Source: JAZSMJ01 sp045535815
GTDB lineage: Bacteria > Bacillota > Clostridia > Oscillospirales > CAG-272
DNA length: 41,669 bases
Direction of reading: 5' to 3'
Assembly (NCBI GenBank): GCA_045535815.1
Contig: JAZSMJ010000046.1
Location: 1-41,669, forward strand
Positions 1 to 8,352 of the stretch are shown piece by piece (position 1 is the first letter of the stretch; the number at the start of each line of letters is the position of its first letter). The notes below the pieces were generated by a model that worked only from the letters and a program-made list of their open reading frames with translations, had not been told where the DNA came from and did not search any database. The position numbers were made by a program, and so were the translations under genes.

Positions 1-42
1 CAAACCGGGGTGCCGAGGGTTCGAATCCTTCTACCCCTGCCA
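1..42 (+). tRNA. tRNA-Trp (CCA), 3' part only
   Basis: This is the 3' end of a tRNA cut by the window edge. A T-arm is visible (GAGGG, loop TTCGAAT, CCTTC at 15-31), followed by the acceptor 3' strand TACCCCT (32-38), discriminator G39 and an encoded CCA (40-42). Reading back with a 5-nt variable loop (GTGCC) and a 5-bp anticodon stem (CCGGG), the bases before the stem are CAAA, so the anticodon is NCA. The G discriminator, the TACCCCTG end and the similarity to Bacillus tRNA-Trp favour Trp(CCA) over Cys, which uses discriminator U. The 5' half is outside the window. Confidence 0.8.
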
Positions 43-81
43 AACAAAAATCCGAATTCTTACGATTGCGGATTTTTGTTT
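42..81. terminator. terminator after tRNA-Trp / end of the prsA-like operon
   Basis: A 13-bp perfect inverted repeat (42-54 with 69-81) has a 14-nt loop and A-rich/T-rich outer arms. It follows the tRNA on the plus strand and the stop of the minus-strand prsA-like gene, so it can end transcription from both sides. Confidence 0.75.
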
Positions 82-101
82 ATGCTTATATCATCATTAT
101 T

Positions 102-1202
102 TTAAAAAATTATATTTGATGCAGACGTTGCAATGCTGTACTGAGATATCAATCCTTCATCAACGACTATAGCCTCTGCTTCGCTCTGCAAAAGCTCGGT
201 ATATTTTTCATTTGAAGCATACGTGGCAATATCCTCAAGCTGTGCGGCTTCTGATGCAGAAAGAGATGAATACGTCGGAAGCTCCTGCTTACTGATTATA
301 TAAACGGCGCCTTCATCCTCAACCATTTCTATATCCCCTACTTCCATACTCATTGCTCCGTACACAAGATAATATCCGTAATACGAAAGCTCATTTTCGG
401 AAATATACAATCCGTTCTGATAGGTCGACATATCAAATTCGGAATACTCGCTCACAAGGCTGTCGAAATCAGCTCCGCTCTTGGCAAGCTCGAATACCTC
501 ATTTGCTTTTTCACGCTTAGCTTCAAGCTCATCCTCGCTCAGATCCTGAGTTGCGAGATATCCGTCCGAGCCGTAAAGGTATTCCCCATTTTCATCGGTA
601 AGTATTTCCTGAGTGTATACTATTACTACCTTTATTCTCGAATAATGCTCGCTGAAATATTCCTCAACATCTTGCGCCGTTATACCTCTTCCCTCTCCGA
701 ATAAATGCTCGTAAACGACAGAGAGCTTTTCTTCGGCGATATATATGTCTTTCAGTATATCGGTATTGATATTGACCTCCGCAAGAATACTGTTAAACGC
801 AGCCTCAGAGCCGTAATATTCAATATAATCTGCTATCTGAGAGTCAACTGCGCTTATCGTCTCCTGCGGCAGAGTCAGTCCGTATTCATCGAACAGCTTA
901 AGTCCGACGAGCACGTTTTTAACGTTGGACATAGCAAATTCGTTTCCGTATTCTTCTGCAGTCATCCCGCCAACGTCTTCTTGCCAGAAATCAGCACTGT
1001 CTTCAGACTGGTTATAGAGATACAAAAGATATGATTTATACGAGGCGAGCCAGTATGAATACATATTGGCAGTAACCGTATGCTTGCCCAGGCTCATAAC
1101 GGTTTCGCCCTTTCTTGAGCAAGCCACAGCCGAGCACAGCACCGTCACCGCACAGAGCAGAAGTGCCGTTATACGTACTATTTTTTCAATTCCTTTTCCC
1201 AT
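102..1202 (-). CDS. PrsA/SurA-like peptidyl-prolyl isomerase lipoprotein
   Basis: A 366-aa extracytoplasmic lipoprotein. A lysine/arginine-poor signal segment (about residues 8-27) ends in a lipobox with the modified cysteine at C28 (SAVAC). Residues about 40-160 form the helical SurA-N-like chaperone region. Residues about 180-330 resemble a parvulin rotamase domain (FSEHYSRIKVV, then GADFDSLVSEYS), although conservation is loose and activity is uncertain. Such proteins help fold exported proteins at the outer face of the membrane. It starts 5 nt after the mfd stop. Its GGGAG ribosome site lies inside the last mfd codons, so it is the distal gene of a pth-mfd operon. The prsA name is a family analogy only. 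Confidence 0.8.
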   Translation of the reverse strand: MGKGIEKIVRITALLLCAVTVLCSAVACSRKGETVMSLGKHTVTANMYSYWLASYKSYLLYLYNQSEDSADFWQEDVGGMTAEEYGNEFAMSNVKNVLVGLKLFDEYGLTLPQETISAVDSQIADYIEYYGSEAAFNSILAEVNINTDILKDIYIAEEKLSVVYEHLFGEGRGITAQDVEEYFSEHYSRIKVVIVYTQEILTDENGEYLYGSDGYLATQDLSEDELEAKREKANEVFELAKSGADFDSLVSEYSEFDMSTYQNGLYISENELSYYGYYLVYGAMSMEVGDIEMVEDEGAVYIISKQELPTYSSLSASEAAQLEDIATYASNEKYTELLQSEAEAIVVDEGLISQYSIATSASNIIF

Positions 1203-1207
1203 AATTA

Positions 1208-4200
1208 TTAGCTCCCTGATTTATTATCCTGTATTTCATCAATTATAGCCTTATATTTACCGAGCATTTCAATAACGGTTTCAAGAACGTCATCATCACG
1301 CCTTATTCTGTAACACGAATACGGAGATGCGCTGAGGTTCATAAGAAGTCTTCCTCTGTATTCTGCGGCGAGCTTGGTCCAGGCTGCAGCATTCATACGC
1401 TGAGGCTTAAAGACAACGTTTCCGTTTTTCTGTTCTATCTTCAAAAGCTCACAGCTACTGCCCAAGCTTCTGATAAGTGAAATTTTAAGCAGATTCTTAA
1501 CCTCACTCGGTATCTCACCGTAACGGTCTGTAAGCTCGTCTCCGACATCGTCGTGGTCTTCTATGCTCTCTATATACGATATCTTCTTATATGCGTCTAT
1601 TCTTTGGTTTGAATTACGGATATATTTTTCGGGTATATAAGCGTTGAAATTGAAATCGACCTGACATTCGCTCTTTTTAGGCTTGCCCTCTCCCTTTTCT
1701 TCGAGAATGGCTTCGTTTAAGAGCTTCATATAAAGATCGTAACCTACCGAGGCAATATGTCCGTGCTGCTCAGCACCAAGGATGTTTCCTGCGCCTCTTA
1801 TCTCAAGGTCACGGAGTGCAACCTTAAATCCCGAGCCGAATTCGGTAAAATCTCGTATTGCAGACAGACGTTTTTCGGCAACCTCGCTAAGCACCTTGCC
1901 CTTGGGATAGGTAAAATAAGCATATGCTCTTCTGCTCGATCTTCCTACACGGCCTCTTATCTGGTGAAGCTGTGAAAGTCCCATACGGTCTGCATTATCA
2001 ATTATCAGAGTGTTGGCGTTGGGAACGTCTATTCCCGTTTCTATTATGGTAGTGCAGACGAGAACGTCTATATCGCCGTTAACCGTATCCCTCCATATAT
2101 CCGAAAGCTGTTCCTTATCCATCTGTCCGTGAGCGGTAACTACCCTTGCCTCAGGTATATTTTTGACTATACCTGCAGCTACTCTGTCTATGCTTTCGAT
2201 AGAATTATGCAGATAGAATACCTGACCGCCACGGCGAAGCTCCTTTTTGATAGCTTCCGTTATAATAAGCTCATCGTATTCAAGCACGTAGGTCTGAACA
2301 GGAAGTCTGTCACCCGGCGCTTCCTCAAGAATGGACATATCTCTGATACCGCTCATTGCCATATTAAGCGTTCTTGGTATAGGAGTTGCGGTGAGCATAA
2401 GAACGTCGACGTTTTTTGCAAGCTGCTTGAGCTTTTCCTTATGAGCAACACCGAATCTCTGCTCCTCGTCTATGATGAGCAGTCCGAGGTCCTTGAATTC
2501 TATATCCTTTGAGAGAAGTCTGTGGGTTCCTGCAACGATATCGACCTCTCCTCTTTTTATCTTTCGTATTGTCTCCTGCTGCTGTTTTGGTGTTCTGAAT
2601 CTCGACAGCATATCGGCAGTTACAGGGAATCCCCTCATTCTTGTCAGAATAGTCTGATAATGCTGAAGTGCAAGAATGGTCGTAGGCACGAGTATAGCCA
2701 CCTGCTTTGAAGAATTAATTGCCTTAAAGGCAGCACGCAGAGCTACCTCGGTCTTTCCGAAACCAACGTCACCGCAAAGCAGTCTGTCCATAGGATACCG
2801 CTTTTCCATATCGCTTTTTATTTCTTTTATAGCGATAAGCTGACCGTCTGTCTCCTCGAATTCAAACGAGGATTCAAATTCTCTCTGCATCTCATCATCA
2901 CGGTCAAAGGCAAAGCCTTCACGCCTTTGACGTTCGGCGTAAAGCTGTATAAGCTCCTTTGCCATCTCTTTGGCGGCAGCCTTTACCTTGGTTTTGGTTT
3001 TGGTCCAATCGCCGCCACCTATACGTGACAGCTTGACAGTGCCGTCCTCTGCCGTTGCACCTATATATTTTGATACCATATCAAGCTGATTGCAAGGAAG
3101 ATAGAGCATATCCTTACCGTCATACTTGATCTTGACAAAATCCTTGGTAACTCCGTCAACGGTGAGAGTCTGAAGACCGAGATACTGACCTATACCGTGA
3201 CTTGCGTGAACAACGTAATCTCCTATACTAAGATCCGCATAAGAAAGTATTCTTTCCTGAGAAGATTTTTTGCTTTGCTTTTTCTTGTATTTCGATGCAA
3301 GCGATCTATGATAATCTGCGCTCTGAGAGCAGGTGGAAAGGCAGACGAATTTGCTCGTAATAAGCTCAAATCCCTGCTGTTTTATTCCCCACACTACAGA
3401 AACGCTGCCTTTATTAGCTTCGCTTGCTTTATTTGAAACAACTGCTCTTATGCCCATATCGTCAAGCATTGAAACGAGGTTTTTACCCATGGTCTCGTTT
3501 TCACACATAAGCACGGCAGTATAGTGATTTTTGGTATAATACGTTATTTCTTCCTTTAAAAGCTCGAGATTCTCGGCATACGACGGTATCTGCTTGGATG
3601 AAATACTGAATATGCCCGACAACTTTTTACCCGATATACCGCCTGCAAAATTTTCGAGATGAACCGTTGCTTTCTTTGAGCAATAGATATCAAGATCCTC
3701 GCCCCATTTGCAATAATCTGCATATTTGGCGTTAACGGCGCATTCTTCTATCAGCTCCTGCGCAGACTGCTTTGAATGCCATTCAAAGCCCTTTATTCTC
3801 TCCGCAATGCCGTTCCAATCCTGCAAAAAGAAAACTCCGCCCTCGGAAAAATAGTCGGCAAGGCATTCTTTTTCGGGATAAATATATGAAATATACTTAT
3901 CGCAGGCATACAGCTCTCTTCCGCTCTCAAGAGCTTCAAGCTCAGATGCAAGCCCCTCACAAGAAGCCTTTCCCTGAGCCTTTTTTATCTGTTCTTTGAT
4001 AGCTTTTATAAGCTCTTCCCTTTTTGCGCTGTCTATTATAAGCTCTCTTGACGCCATTATATCAAACGACGGGATATTGTCTATCCGCCTTTGCGTCAGG
4101 ATATCGAAGTAGCTTATCTGCTCAATTTCGTCATCAAAATATTCACAGCGTATCGGATCCTTGCATCCGGGAGGAAAAATATCAAGTATGCAGCCCCTCA

Positions 4201-4756
4201 CCGAAAACTGACCTACACCGTCTACCATATCAACCCTTACGAATCCGAGCGAATCAAGAAAAGATATCATATCGTTTATCGGATATTCTTTTCCTTCTTC
4301 TATTTTTTTCATGGTTGATGAAAGACGTGCTCTCGGTATGGTATACTGTAAAACGGCATCCGGAGTTGTAACTACCGTTACCGGAAGATCTGCATCCTTA
4401 TTGCCTGAAACAAGCGCTGAAAGCACGCCAAGCCTCTCATGCTCAAACTCATGGGAGGCTGTTATATTATGGTATACGAAATCCCTCATAGGATAGGTAT
4501 ACGCATCTATTCCGTTTTCTTCAAGCGCACAGCGTACACGGGAGACCTCTTTTTCATCGGGAACGATAATAAGGACTTTGTCGGTATATTCCGACAAATC
4601 TTCAACGATTGAGGGATAAAAAGCTCCTCTTACGCCGTCTCCCATTCCGCAAACGAGAATCGGATATGGCTTATTTGCCCTCATCTGATCGTCTATCATT
4701 TTAATTATACCCGAATACTCACGTTCACGCTTTATGCTTTGGGTTATTATATTCAT
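1208..4756 (-). CDS. mfd: transcription-repair coupling factor Mfd
   Basis: A large SF2 ATPase that removes RNA polymerase stalled at lesions and recruits UvrA. The order is canonical: N-terminal UvrB-like region (PILVCGMGDGVRGAF; GQFSVRGCILDIFPPG), the RNA-polymerase-interacting domain (GDYVVHASHGIGQYLG), then RecG-like translocase motifs (Walker A GDVGFGKTEVALRA, Walker B LLIIDEEQRFG, motif III TATPIPRTL, motif VI QIRGRVGRS) and the C-terminal TRCF domain. I chose ATG at 4756, giving MNIITQ, because it has a GGAG site 10 nt upstream and matches family N-termini. An ATG at 4786 that overlaps the pth stop (TGATG) would add 10 residues. Expression is probably coupled to pth. Confidence 0.97.
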   Translation of the reverse strand: MNIITQSIKREREYSGIIKMIDDQMRANKPYPILVCGMGDGVRGAFYPSIVEDLSEYTDKVLIIVPDEKEVSRVRCALEENGIDAYTYPMRDFVYHNITASHEFEHERLGVLSALVSGNKDADLPVTVVTTPDAVLQYTIPRARLSSTMKKIEEGKEYPINDMISFLDSLGFVRVDMVDGVGQFSVRGCILDIFPPGCKDPIRCEYFDDEIEQISYFDILTQRRIDNIPSFDIMASRELIIDSAKREELIKAIKEQIKKAQGKASCEGLASELEALESGRELYACDKYISYIYPEKECLADYFSEGGVFFLQDWNGIAERIKGFEWHSKQSAQELIEECAVNAKYADYCKWGEDLDIYCSKKATVHLENFAGGISGKKLSGIFSISSKQIPSYAENLELLKEEITYYTKNHYTAVLMCENETMGKNLVSMLDDMGIRAVVSNKASEANKGSVSVVWGIKQQGFELITSKFVCLSTCSQSADYHRSLASKYKKKQSKKSSQERILSYADLSIGDYVVHASHGIGQYLGLQTLTVDGVTKDFVKIKYDGKDMLYLPCNQLDMVSKYIGATAEDGTVKLSRIGGGDWTKTKTKVKAAAKEMAKELIQLYAERQRREGFAFDRDDEMQREFESSFEFEETDGQLIAIKEIKSDMEKRYPMDRLLCGDVGFGKTEVALRAAFKAINSSKQVAILVPTTILALQHYQTILTRMRGFPVTADMLSRFRTPKQQQETIRKIKRGEVDIVAGTHRLLSKDIEFKDLGLLIIDEEQRFGVAHKEKLKQLAKNVDVLMLTATPIPRTLNMAMSGIRDMSILEEAPGDRLPVQTYVLEYDELIITEAIKKELRRGGQVFYLHNSIESIDRVAAGIVKNIPEARVVTAHGQMDKEQLSDIWRDTVNGDIDVLVCTTIIETGIDVPNANTLIIDNADRMGLSQLHQIRGRVGRSSRRAYAYFTYPKGKVLSEVAEKRLSAIRDFTEFGSGFKVALRDLEIRGAGNILGAEQHGHIASVGYDLYMKLLNEAILEEKGEGKPKKSECQVDFNFNAYIPEKYIRNSNQRIDAYKKISYIESIEDHDDVGDELTDRYGEIPSEVKNLLKISLIRSLGSSCELLKIEQKNGNVVFKPQRMNAAAWTKLAAEYRGRLLMNLSASPYSCYRIRRDDDVLETVIEMLGKYKAIIDEIQDNKSGS

Positions 4757-4785
4757 TCGGTCTGTACTCCGCATGGAAAACTGCA

Positions 4786-5412
4786 TCAATTATAAAGATT
4801 CATCGCTTTCTGAGAATCGCCCGAAATAATAAGCTCGATTGCCGACACGCTGTTTTCAACGCATACCCTAAATGCATCTCTGTCTGCTTTTGGTATAGAT
4901 CCAAGCACCCAATTTACCATTTCGGCTCCCTCGGGCGGTGCTCCAACCCCAAGCTTAATTCTGGGGAAGGTATTTGACTCAAGCTGATAGATTATACTCT
5001 TTATACCATTGTGTCCGCCATCGCTACCCTTTAAGCGTATACGCATAACTCCGGGAGAGAGGCTTACGTCGTCATATACTATTATTATATTCTCGGGGGC
5101 TATTTTATAAAACTCGGCAGCATCTCTTATTGCCTCACCCGATTTATTCATATAGGTCTGAGGCTTCATTAAAAGAACACGCTTTCCGGATATGTCCGCT
5201 TCGCTGACAAGTGATGAAAACTTTGATCTGTCAATTTTAACGCCGAGCTTTTCGGAAAGATAATCCATAAAAATGAATCCTGCATTATGACGGGTATCAT
5301 AATACTGCTTACCCGGATTTCCAAGCCCTGCTACAATATAGCTTATCGGTTCTCTGCGACCGGAACTGTTACTTGACCCGATTTTCTTAAATAGTTCAAA
5401 AATATCTGCCAA
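4786..5412 (-). CDS. pth: peptidyl-tRNA hydrolase
   Basis: A 208-aa Pth that cleaves peptidyl-tRNA released during aborted translation. Family signatures are clear: YIVAGLGNPGKQYYDTRHNAGF with the catalytic His of TRHN, MKPQTYMNKSGEA, IIVYDDVSL and GSDGGHNGIKS. An N-terminal extension of about 22 residues (rich in Ser and Lys) precedes the core. No ATG exists ahead of the core, so the start is TTG at 5412, supported by AGAGG 9 nt upstream. It is the first gene of the pth-mfd-prsA-like group, the usual pth-mfd linkage in Firmicutes. I see no strong promoter of its own; readthrough from the ferredoxin gene is possible. Confidence 0.95.
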   Translation of the reverse strand: MADIFELFKKIGSSNSSGRREPISYIVAGLGNPGKQYYDTRHNAGFIFMDYLSEKLGVKIDRSKFSSLVSEADISGKRVLLMKPQTYMNKSGEAIRDAAEFYKIAPENIIIVYDDVSLSPGVMRIRLKGSDGGHNGIKSIIYQLESNTFPRIKLGVGAPPEGAEMVNWVLGSIPKADRDAFRVCVENSVSAIELIISGDSQKAMNLYN

Positions 5413-5455
5413 TCTGATTATCCTCTATATAAAAATTTAGTTTAATAGCAAACAG

Positions 5456-5481
5456 AGGCAGACACATAACTGCGTCTGCCT
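5456..5481 (-). terminator. weak hairpin after the ferredoxin gene
   Basis: An 8-bp inverted repeat (AGGCAGAC at 5456-5463 with GTCTGCCT at 5474-5481) lies between the ferredoxin stop and pth. It lacks a clean T-run on the minus strand, so it may be a leaky terminator or a processing site. Confidence 0.45.
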
Positions 5482-5509
5482 GTTATAACTGTTTTAACAG
5501 CTTTTCTGT

Positions 5510-5680
5510 TTAGTCCTGTACGGGAGCTCCGACGGGGCAAGAATCCGCACATGCACCGCACTCGATGCACTCATCAGCGTTTATCTCGTACTTACCGTCT
5601 GCTTCAGAAATACAACTTACAGGGCAATCTGCCTCACATGCACCGCAAGCAATGCACTCATCAGTAATCTTATATGCCAT
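5510..5680 (-). CDS. 2x[4Fe-4S] ferredoxin
   Basis: A 56-aa clostridial-type ferredoxin with two classic clusters: CIACGACEADCP (residues 9-20) and CIECGACADSCP (residues 38-49). Each supplies three cysteines to one [4Fe-4S] cluster and the fourth to the other. It is a low-potential cytosolic electron carrier for anaerobic metabolism. The start MAYKIT is chosen because an AGGAGGTG-like site (GGAGG, 5690-5694) lies just upstream; longer in-frame extensions fall in the leader. It has its own promoter at 5754-5782. Confidence 0.95.
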   Translation of the reverse strand: MAYKITDECIACGACEADCPVSCISEADGKYEINADECIECGACADSCPVGAPVQD

Positions 5681-5753
5681 TTTAAAACACCTCCGTTTAA
5701 AAATTAGTCGTAAAAATAAATCATTTGAAAACCGTTTCGGTTTTACGTGATGT

Positions 5754-5782
5754 ATTATAACACATAATATATAAAAATGCAA
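5754..5782 (-). promoter_or_regulatory. sigma-A promoter of the ferredoxin gene
   Basis: On the minus strand: TTGCAT, 17-nt spacer, TATAAT, with an extended TGT before the -10. The leader of roughly 65 nt includes a small hairpin (AAACCG/CGGTTT near 5738-5753). Confidence 0.75.
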
Positions 5783-5793
5783 ACATGATTTTT

Positions 5794-5821
5794 AAAAAAA
5801 CGAAAAAAATTTCGTTTTTTT
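5794..5821. terminator. terminator downstream of ricT
   Basis: An A-run, CG-clamped inverted repeat (AAAAAACGAAA / TTTCGTTTTTT) gives U-runs on both strands. It closes the darA-holB-ricT transcript before the ferredoxin promoter. Confidence 0.6.
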
Positions 5822-5849
5822 ATTTAAATTTACAAATTCTTATTATTTA

Positions 5850-6785
5850 TCAGTCTTTTTCAAGCTTTTTAAGCTCTTCGTCAAGCTCTTCTCCCGAATT
5901 TTTCTTTGAATTTGCATAGCTCTTGACGGTAATCTGATCTCTTAAATACACCTTAGGCGTAACGTCAGGATTTTTAAGCGACTTGACTCTTACAAGTCCG
6001 GCAAGAGGATTTATCTCTACTACAACGCCGTCTCCGTCCGGAGTGGTTACCACAGAGTCAACGGGGGGAGTCTTTTTTATTTCTTCCTCGTATACGTCAG
6101 ACTCGTATCTTAAACAGCACATAAGCCTTCCGCACGCACCCGATATCTTTGCAGAATTGAGCGAGAGATTTTGTTCCTTTGCCATCTTTATTGACACCTG
6201 TACGAAATCTCCAAGGAATGAACAGCAGCAAAATGGTCTTCCGCAGACTCCTATTCCGCCCTTCATTTTAGCCTCGTCCCTGATGCCTATCTGTCGAAGC
6301 TCTATTCTCGTCTTAAATACCGAGGCAAGATCCTTAACAAGCTCACGGAAGTCAATCCTTCCGTCTGCGGTAAAATAAAACAAAAGCTTATTATTATCAA
6401 AGGTATATTCAACGTCAACCAGCTTCATATCAAGCTTATGATCGTATATTTTATCGTTGCATATATCAAACGCCTCTGCTTCCTTGATCTCATTTTCACG
6501 GTAATGAGCATCATCCTCGGCAGTAGCTATTCTTATTGTTTTACGAAGAGGTGCTACAGTTTCGGATTCGTCGACCATTCTGTTTTCAATAGCAACGGTT
6601 CCGTATTCTATACCTCTTGCGGTTTCAACGATAACGTGATCGTCACGCACCGCTTTTATTCCGTCCGGATCGAAATAATATATTTTACCGGACTGCTTGA
6701 ATCTGACGCCGATAATCTCAACGGGGTTGCTTAAAGCAGCCTCTTCTATCGGCTCTTTATTTTCTACGATTTCGTTCTCGTTCAT
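5850..6785 (-). CDS. ricT: RicT/YaaT-type PSP1 family protein
   Basis: A 311-aa PSP1-domain protein. In Bacillus subtilis RicT (YaaT), with RicA and RicF, forms a complex carrying [4Fe-4S] clusters that guides RNase Y and affects sporulation and competence. Family features seen: the N-terminal basic beta segment GVRFKQSGKIYYFDP, VIVETARGIEYGTV, RIDFRELVKDLASVF, and the diagnostic cysteines in GVCGRPFCCCSFLG and SGACGRLMCCLRYE. RNA-associated function here is inferred from the family. A GGAG ribosome site precedes ATG 6785. It follows holB at 34 nt, matching the Bacillus yaaQ-holB-yaaT order. Confidence 0.93.
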   Translation of the reverse strand: MNENEIVENKEPIEEAALSNPVEIIGVRFKQSGKIYYFDPDGIKAVRDDHVIVETARGIEYGTVAIENRMVDESETVAPLRKTIRIATAEDDAHYRENEIKEAEAFDICNDKIYDHKLDMKLVDVEYTFDNNKLLFYFTADGRIDFRELVKDLASVFKTRIELRQIGIRDEAKMKGGIGVCGRPFCCCSFLGDFVQVSIKMAKEQNLSLNSAKISGACGRLMCCLRYESDVYEEEIKKTPPVDSVVTTPDGDGVVVEINPLAGLVRVKSLKNPDVTPKVYLRDQITVKSYANSKKNSGEELDEELKKLEKD

Positions 6786-6819
6786 AGTTTCTCCATTTTA
6801 TTTTATGAGGTTAATTATA

Positions 6820-7863
6820 TTACCGTCTTCCGTATACAAAGCTCCATATACCGCAAAGAAAACGCATCTGAGTAAGATTTATGTTTGTATTGAGATGAAG
6901 ATGCGACATAAGCTCTCTTGAAAGCTTTTCGGCAAACAGAATATTTTCTGCAGCCATACTTCTCGATAATTTATCAAGGCGCTCATCGTATTCCCGATTC
7001 ATAAAAAGCTCATCGCTTCCTTTTTTCTTTTTCATCATACCGCAGAATATCTCGATCGCCGCAGAGAAAAAATCAAAAAGCTCGTCTCTTTTTTGGGGCA
7101 TATCCGTATACGACATCATCCACGACAGCTTATCAGCTGATACCAGCTTATCAAGCATATCAAGCATAACGTCATACTTCTTAAGTCCGCTGAAAGACCC
7201 TTCCTGATCATTATTCAATATAAACGATAAAGCCTTGCCTATGCTGCCGTTTGACGTTCTGACAATGGCATCAAATCCGTCCTTATCGCTGTTATACATT
7301 TTACCTGCAGCATCGTAATTATTTATAAGATAATCCGAGAGCTCTTCATCCGAAAATCTCTGCATTCTCAATATGGACGCTCTTGATTTTACTGTCGGCA
7401 AAAGTGAAAATGAGCTTTTACACAAAAGGAAAAAGTATACTCCCGGAGAAGGCTCCTCAAGGATCTTGAGAAATGCATTTTGTGCCTGCTCGGTCATTTT
7501 ATCTGCATCCGTCACGATATACGCCTTGACGTCAAGATCGTTGGGAGTTACAAAAGAGTCCTCACGGATAAATCTTACCGTATCAACGCCTATCGTTTTT
7601 TTATCTCCCTCAAGCCCTATATAGCTAACGTCAGGACATATCATTTCATTTATTTTACGGCAGCTTTCGCAAACGCCGCAAGGAGCATCCTTGGCGTTAC
7701 ACGCAACCGCAGATATGATCGATCTTGCAAGAGTTTTCTTACCAGATCCCTGCTCTCCCTCTATTATATATGCATGAGGAAGCTCAGAGCGCAAAATGGC
7801 TTGTGTGAGCAGATTTACGGTGCCTTCGTTTCCGAAAAGCTTACCGCCAAAAGCGTTTCCCAT
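6820..7863 (-). CDS. holB: DNA polymerase III subunit delta' (clamp loader)
   Basis: A 347-aa AAA+ clamp-loader subunit. Walker A is GEQGSGKKT (about residues 36-44). The zinc-module cysteines occur as CNAKDAPCGVCESC (about residues 55-68). A Walker B-like VTDADKM segment and the sensor-1 region KILEEPSPGVYF follow, as does SRASILRM in the arginine-finger area. The C-terminal third is the helical collar domain. It loads the beta clamp together with the delta and tau subunits. The ribosome site is weak and the start lies 6 nt after the darA stop, so translational coupling is likely. Confidence 0.93.
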   Translation of the reverse strand: MGNAFGGKLFGNEGTVNLLTQAILRSELPHAYIIEGEQGSGKKTLARSIISAVACNAKDAPCGVCESCRKINEMICPDVSYIGLEGDKKTIGVDTVRFIREDSFVTPNDLDVKAYIVTDADKMTEQAQNAFLKILEEPSPGVYFFLLCKSSFSLLPTVKSRASILRMQRFSDEELSDYLINNYDAAGKMYNSDKDGFDAIVRTSNGSIGKALSFILNNDQEGSFSGLKKYDVMLDMLDKLVSADKLSWMMSYTDMPQKRDELFDFFSAAIEIFCGMMKKKKGSDELFMNREYDERLDKLSRSMAAENILFAEKLSRELMSHLHLNTNINLTQMRFLCGIWSFVYGRR

Positions 7864-7869
7864 ACCGGC

Positions 7870-8193
7870 TTATACTCTGTAGAAGCTTTCTACGTTCAAA
7901 ACGAATATAGTTGCTCCGCCAACGGTAACTTCAGTCGGGAATGAGCCTGCAATACCAATACCTGCTGAAATATCCAAGGGAGCAGGCTGAACGCGTTTCT
8001 TTGAAAATTTACCGATAATCTCTATTGCGCGGTCAATCGCATCATCCTCTGTTCCTATAAGAAACGTAGTATTACCGCTGGAAAGGAAACCGCCTGTAGA
8101 AGCTATTTTTGTTACGGTAAATCCTTCTTCACGAAGTGCGGAATTAACGATACTTGCATCGTCCTTATTGACTATTGCTACCATCATTTTCAT
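7870..8193 (-). CDS. darA: cyclic-di-AMP receptor DarA (PII-like, YaaQ)
   Basis: A 107-aa PII-like trimeric signal protein of the DarA/PstA family, which binds the second messenger c-di-AMP; its downstream targets are poorly known. Characteristic segments are MKMMVAIVNKDDA at the start, ASTGGFLSSGNTTFLIG in the ligand-binding loop, and a C-terminal GGATIFVLNVESFYRV. The start is ATG 8193 with an AGGAGG site; longer in-frame starts lie in the leader. It heads the darA-holB-ricT operon and has the strongest promoter in the window. Confidence 0.95.
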   Translation of the reverse strand: MKMMVAIVNKDDASIVNSALREEGFTVTKIASTGGFLSSGNTTFLIGTEDDAIDRAIEIIGKFSKKRVQPAPLDISAGIGIAGSFPTEVTVGGATIFVLNVESFYRV

Positions 8194-8284
8194 ATTAAAA
8201 ACGCCTCCTGAATGAATACTTAGAAAAAGCAATTTTGAATAGCACAAATTACCTTGTTTAACTCTATGCTTTTTCTACAAAACT

Positions 8285-8313
8285 ATTATAACAAAATATT
8301 TGTTCTTTGTCAA
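8285..8313 (-). promoter_or_regulatory. consensus sigma-A promoter of darA-holB-ricT
   Basis: On the minus strand: exact TTGACA, 17-nt spacer, exact TATAAT, plus an extended -10 TGT. Expected transcription start is about 8278, giving a leader of around 85 nt. Confidence 0.9.
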
Positions 8314-8352
8314 ACAACTTTAAAAAATAATTGAAAAGAAGGGGCGGTAAAT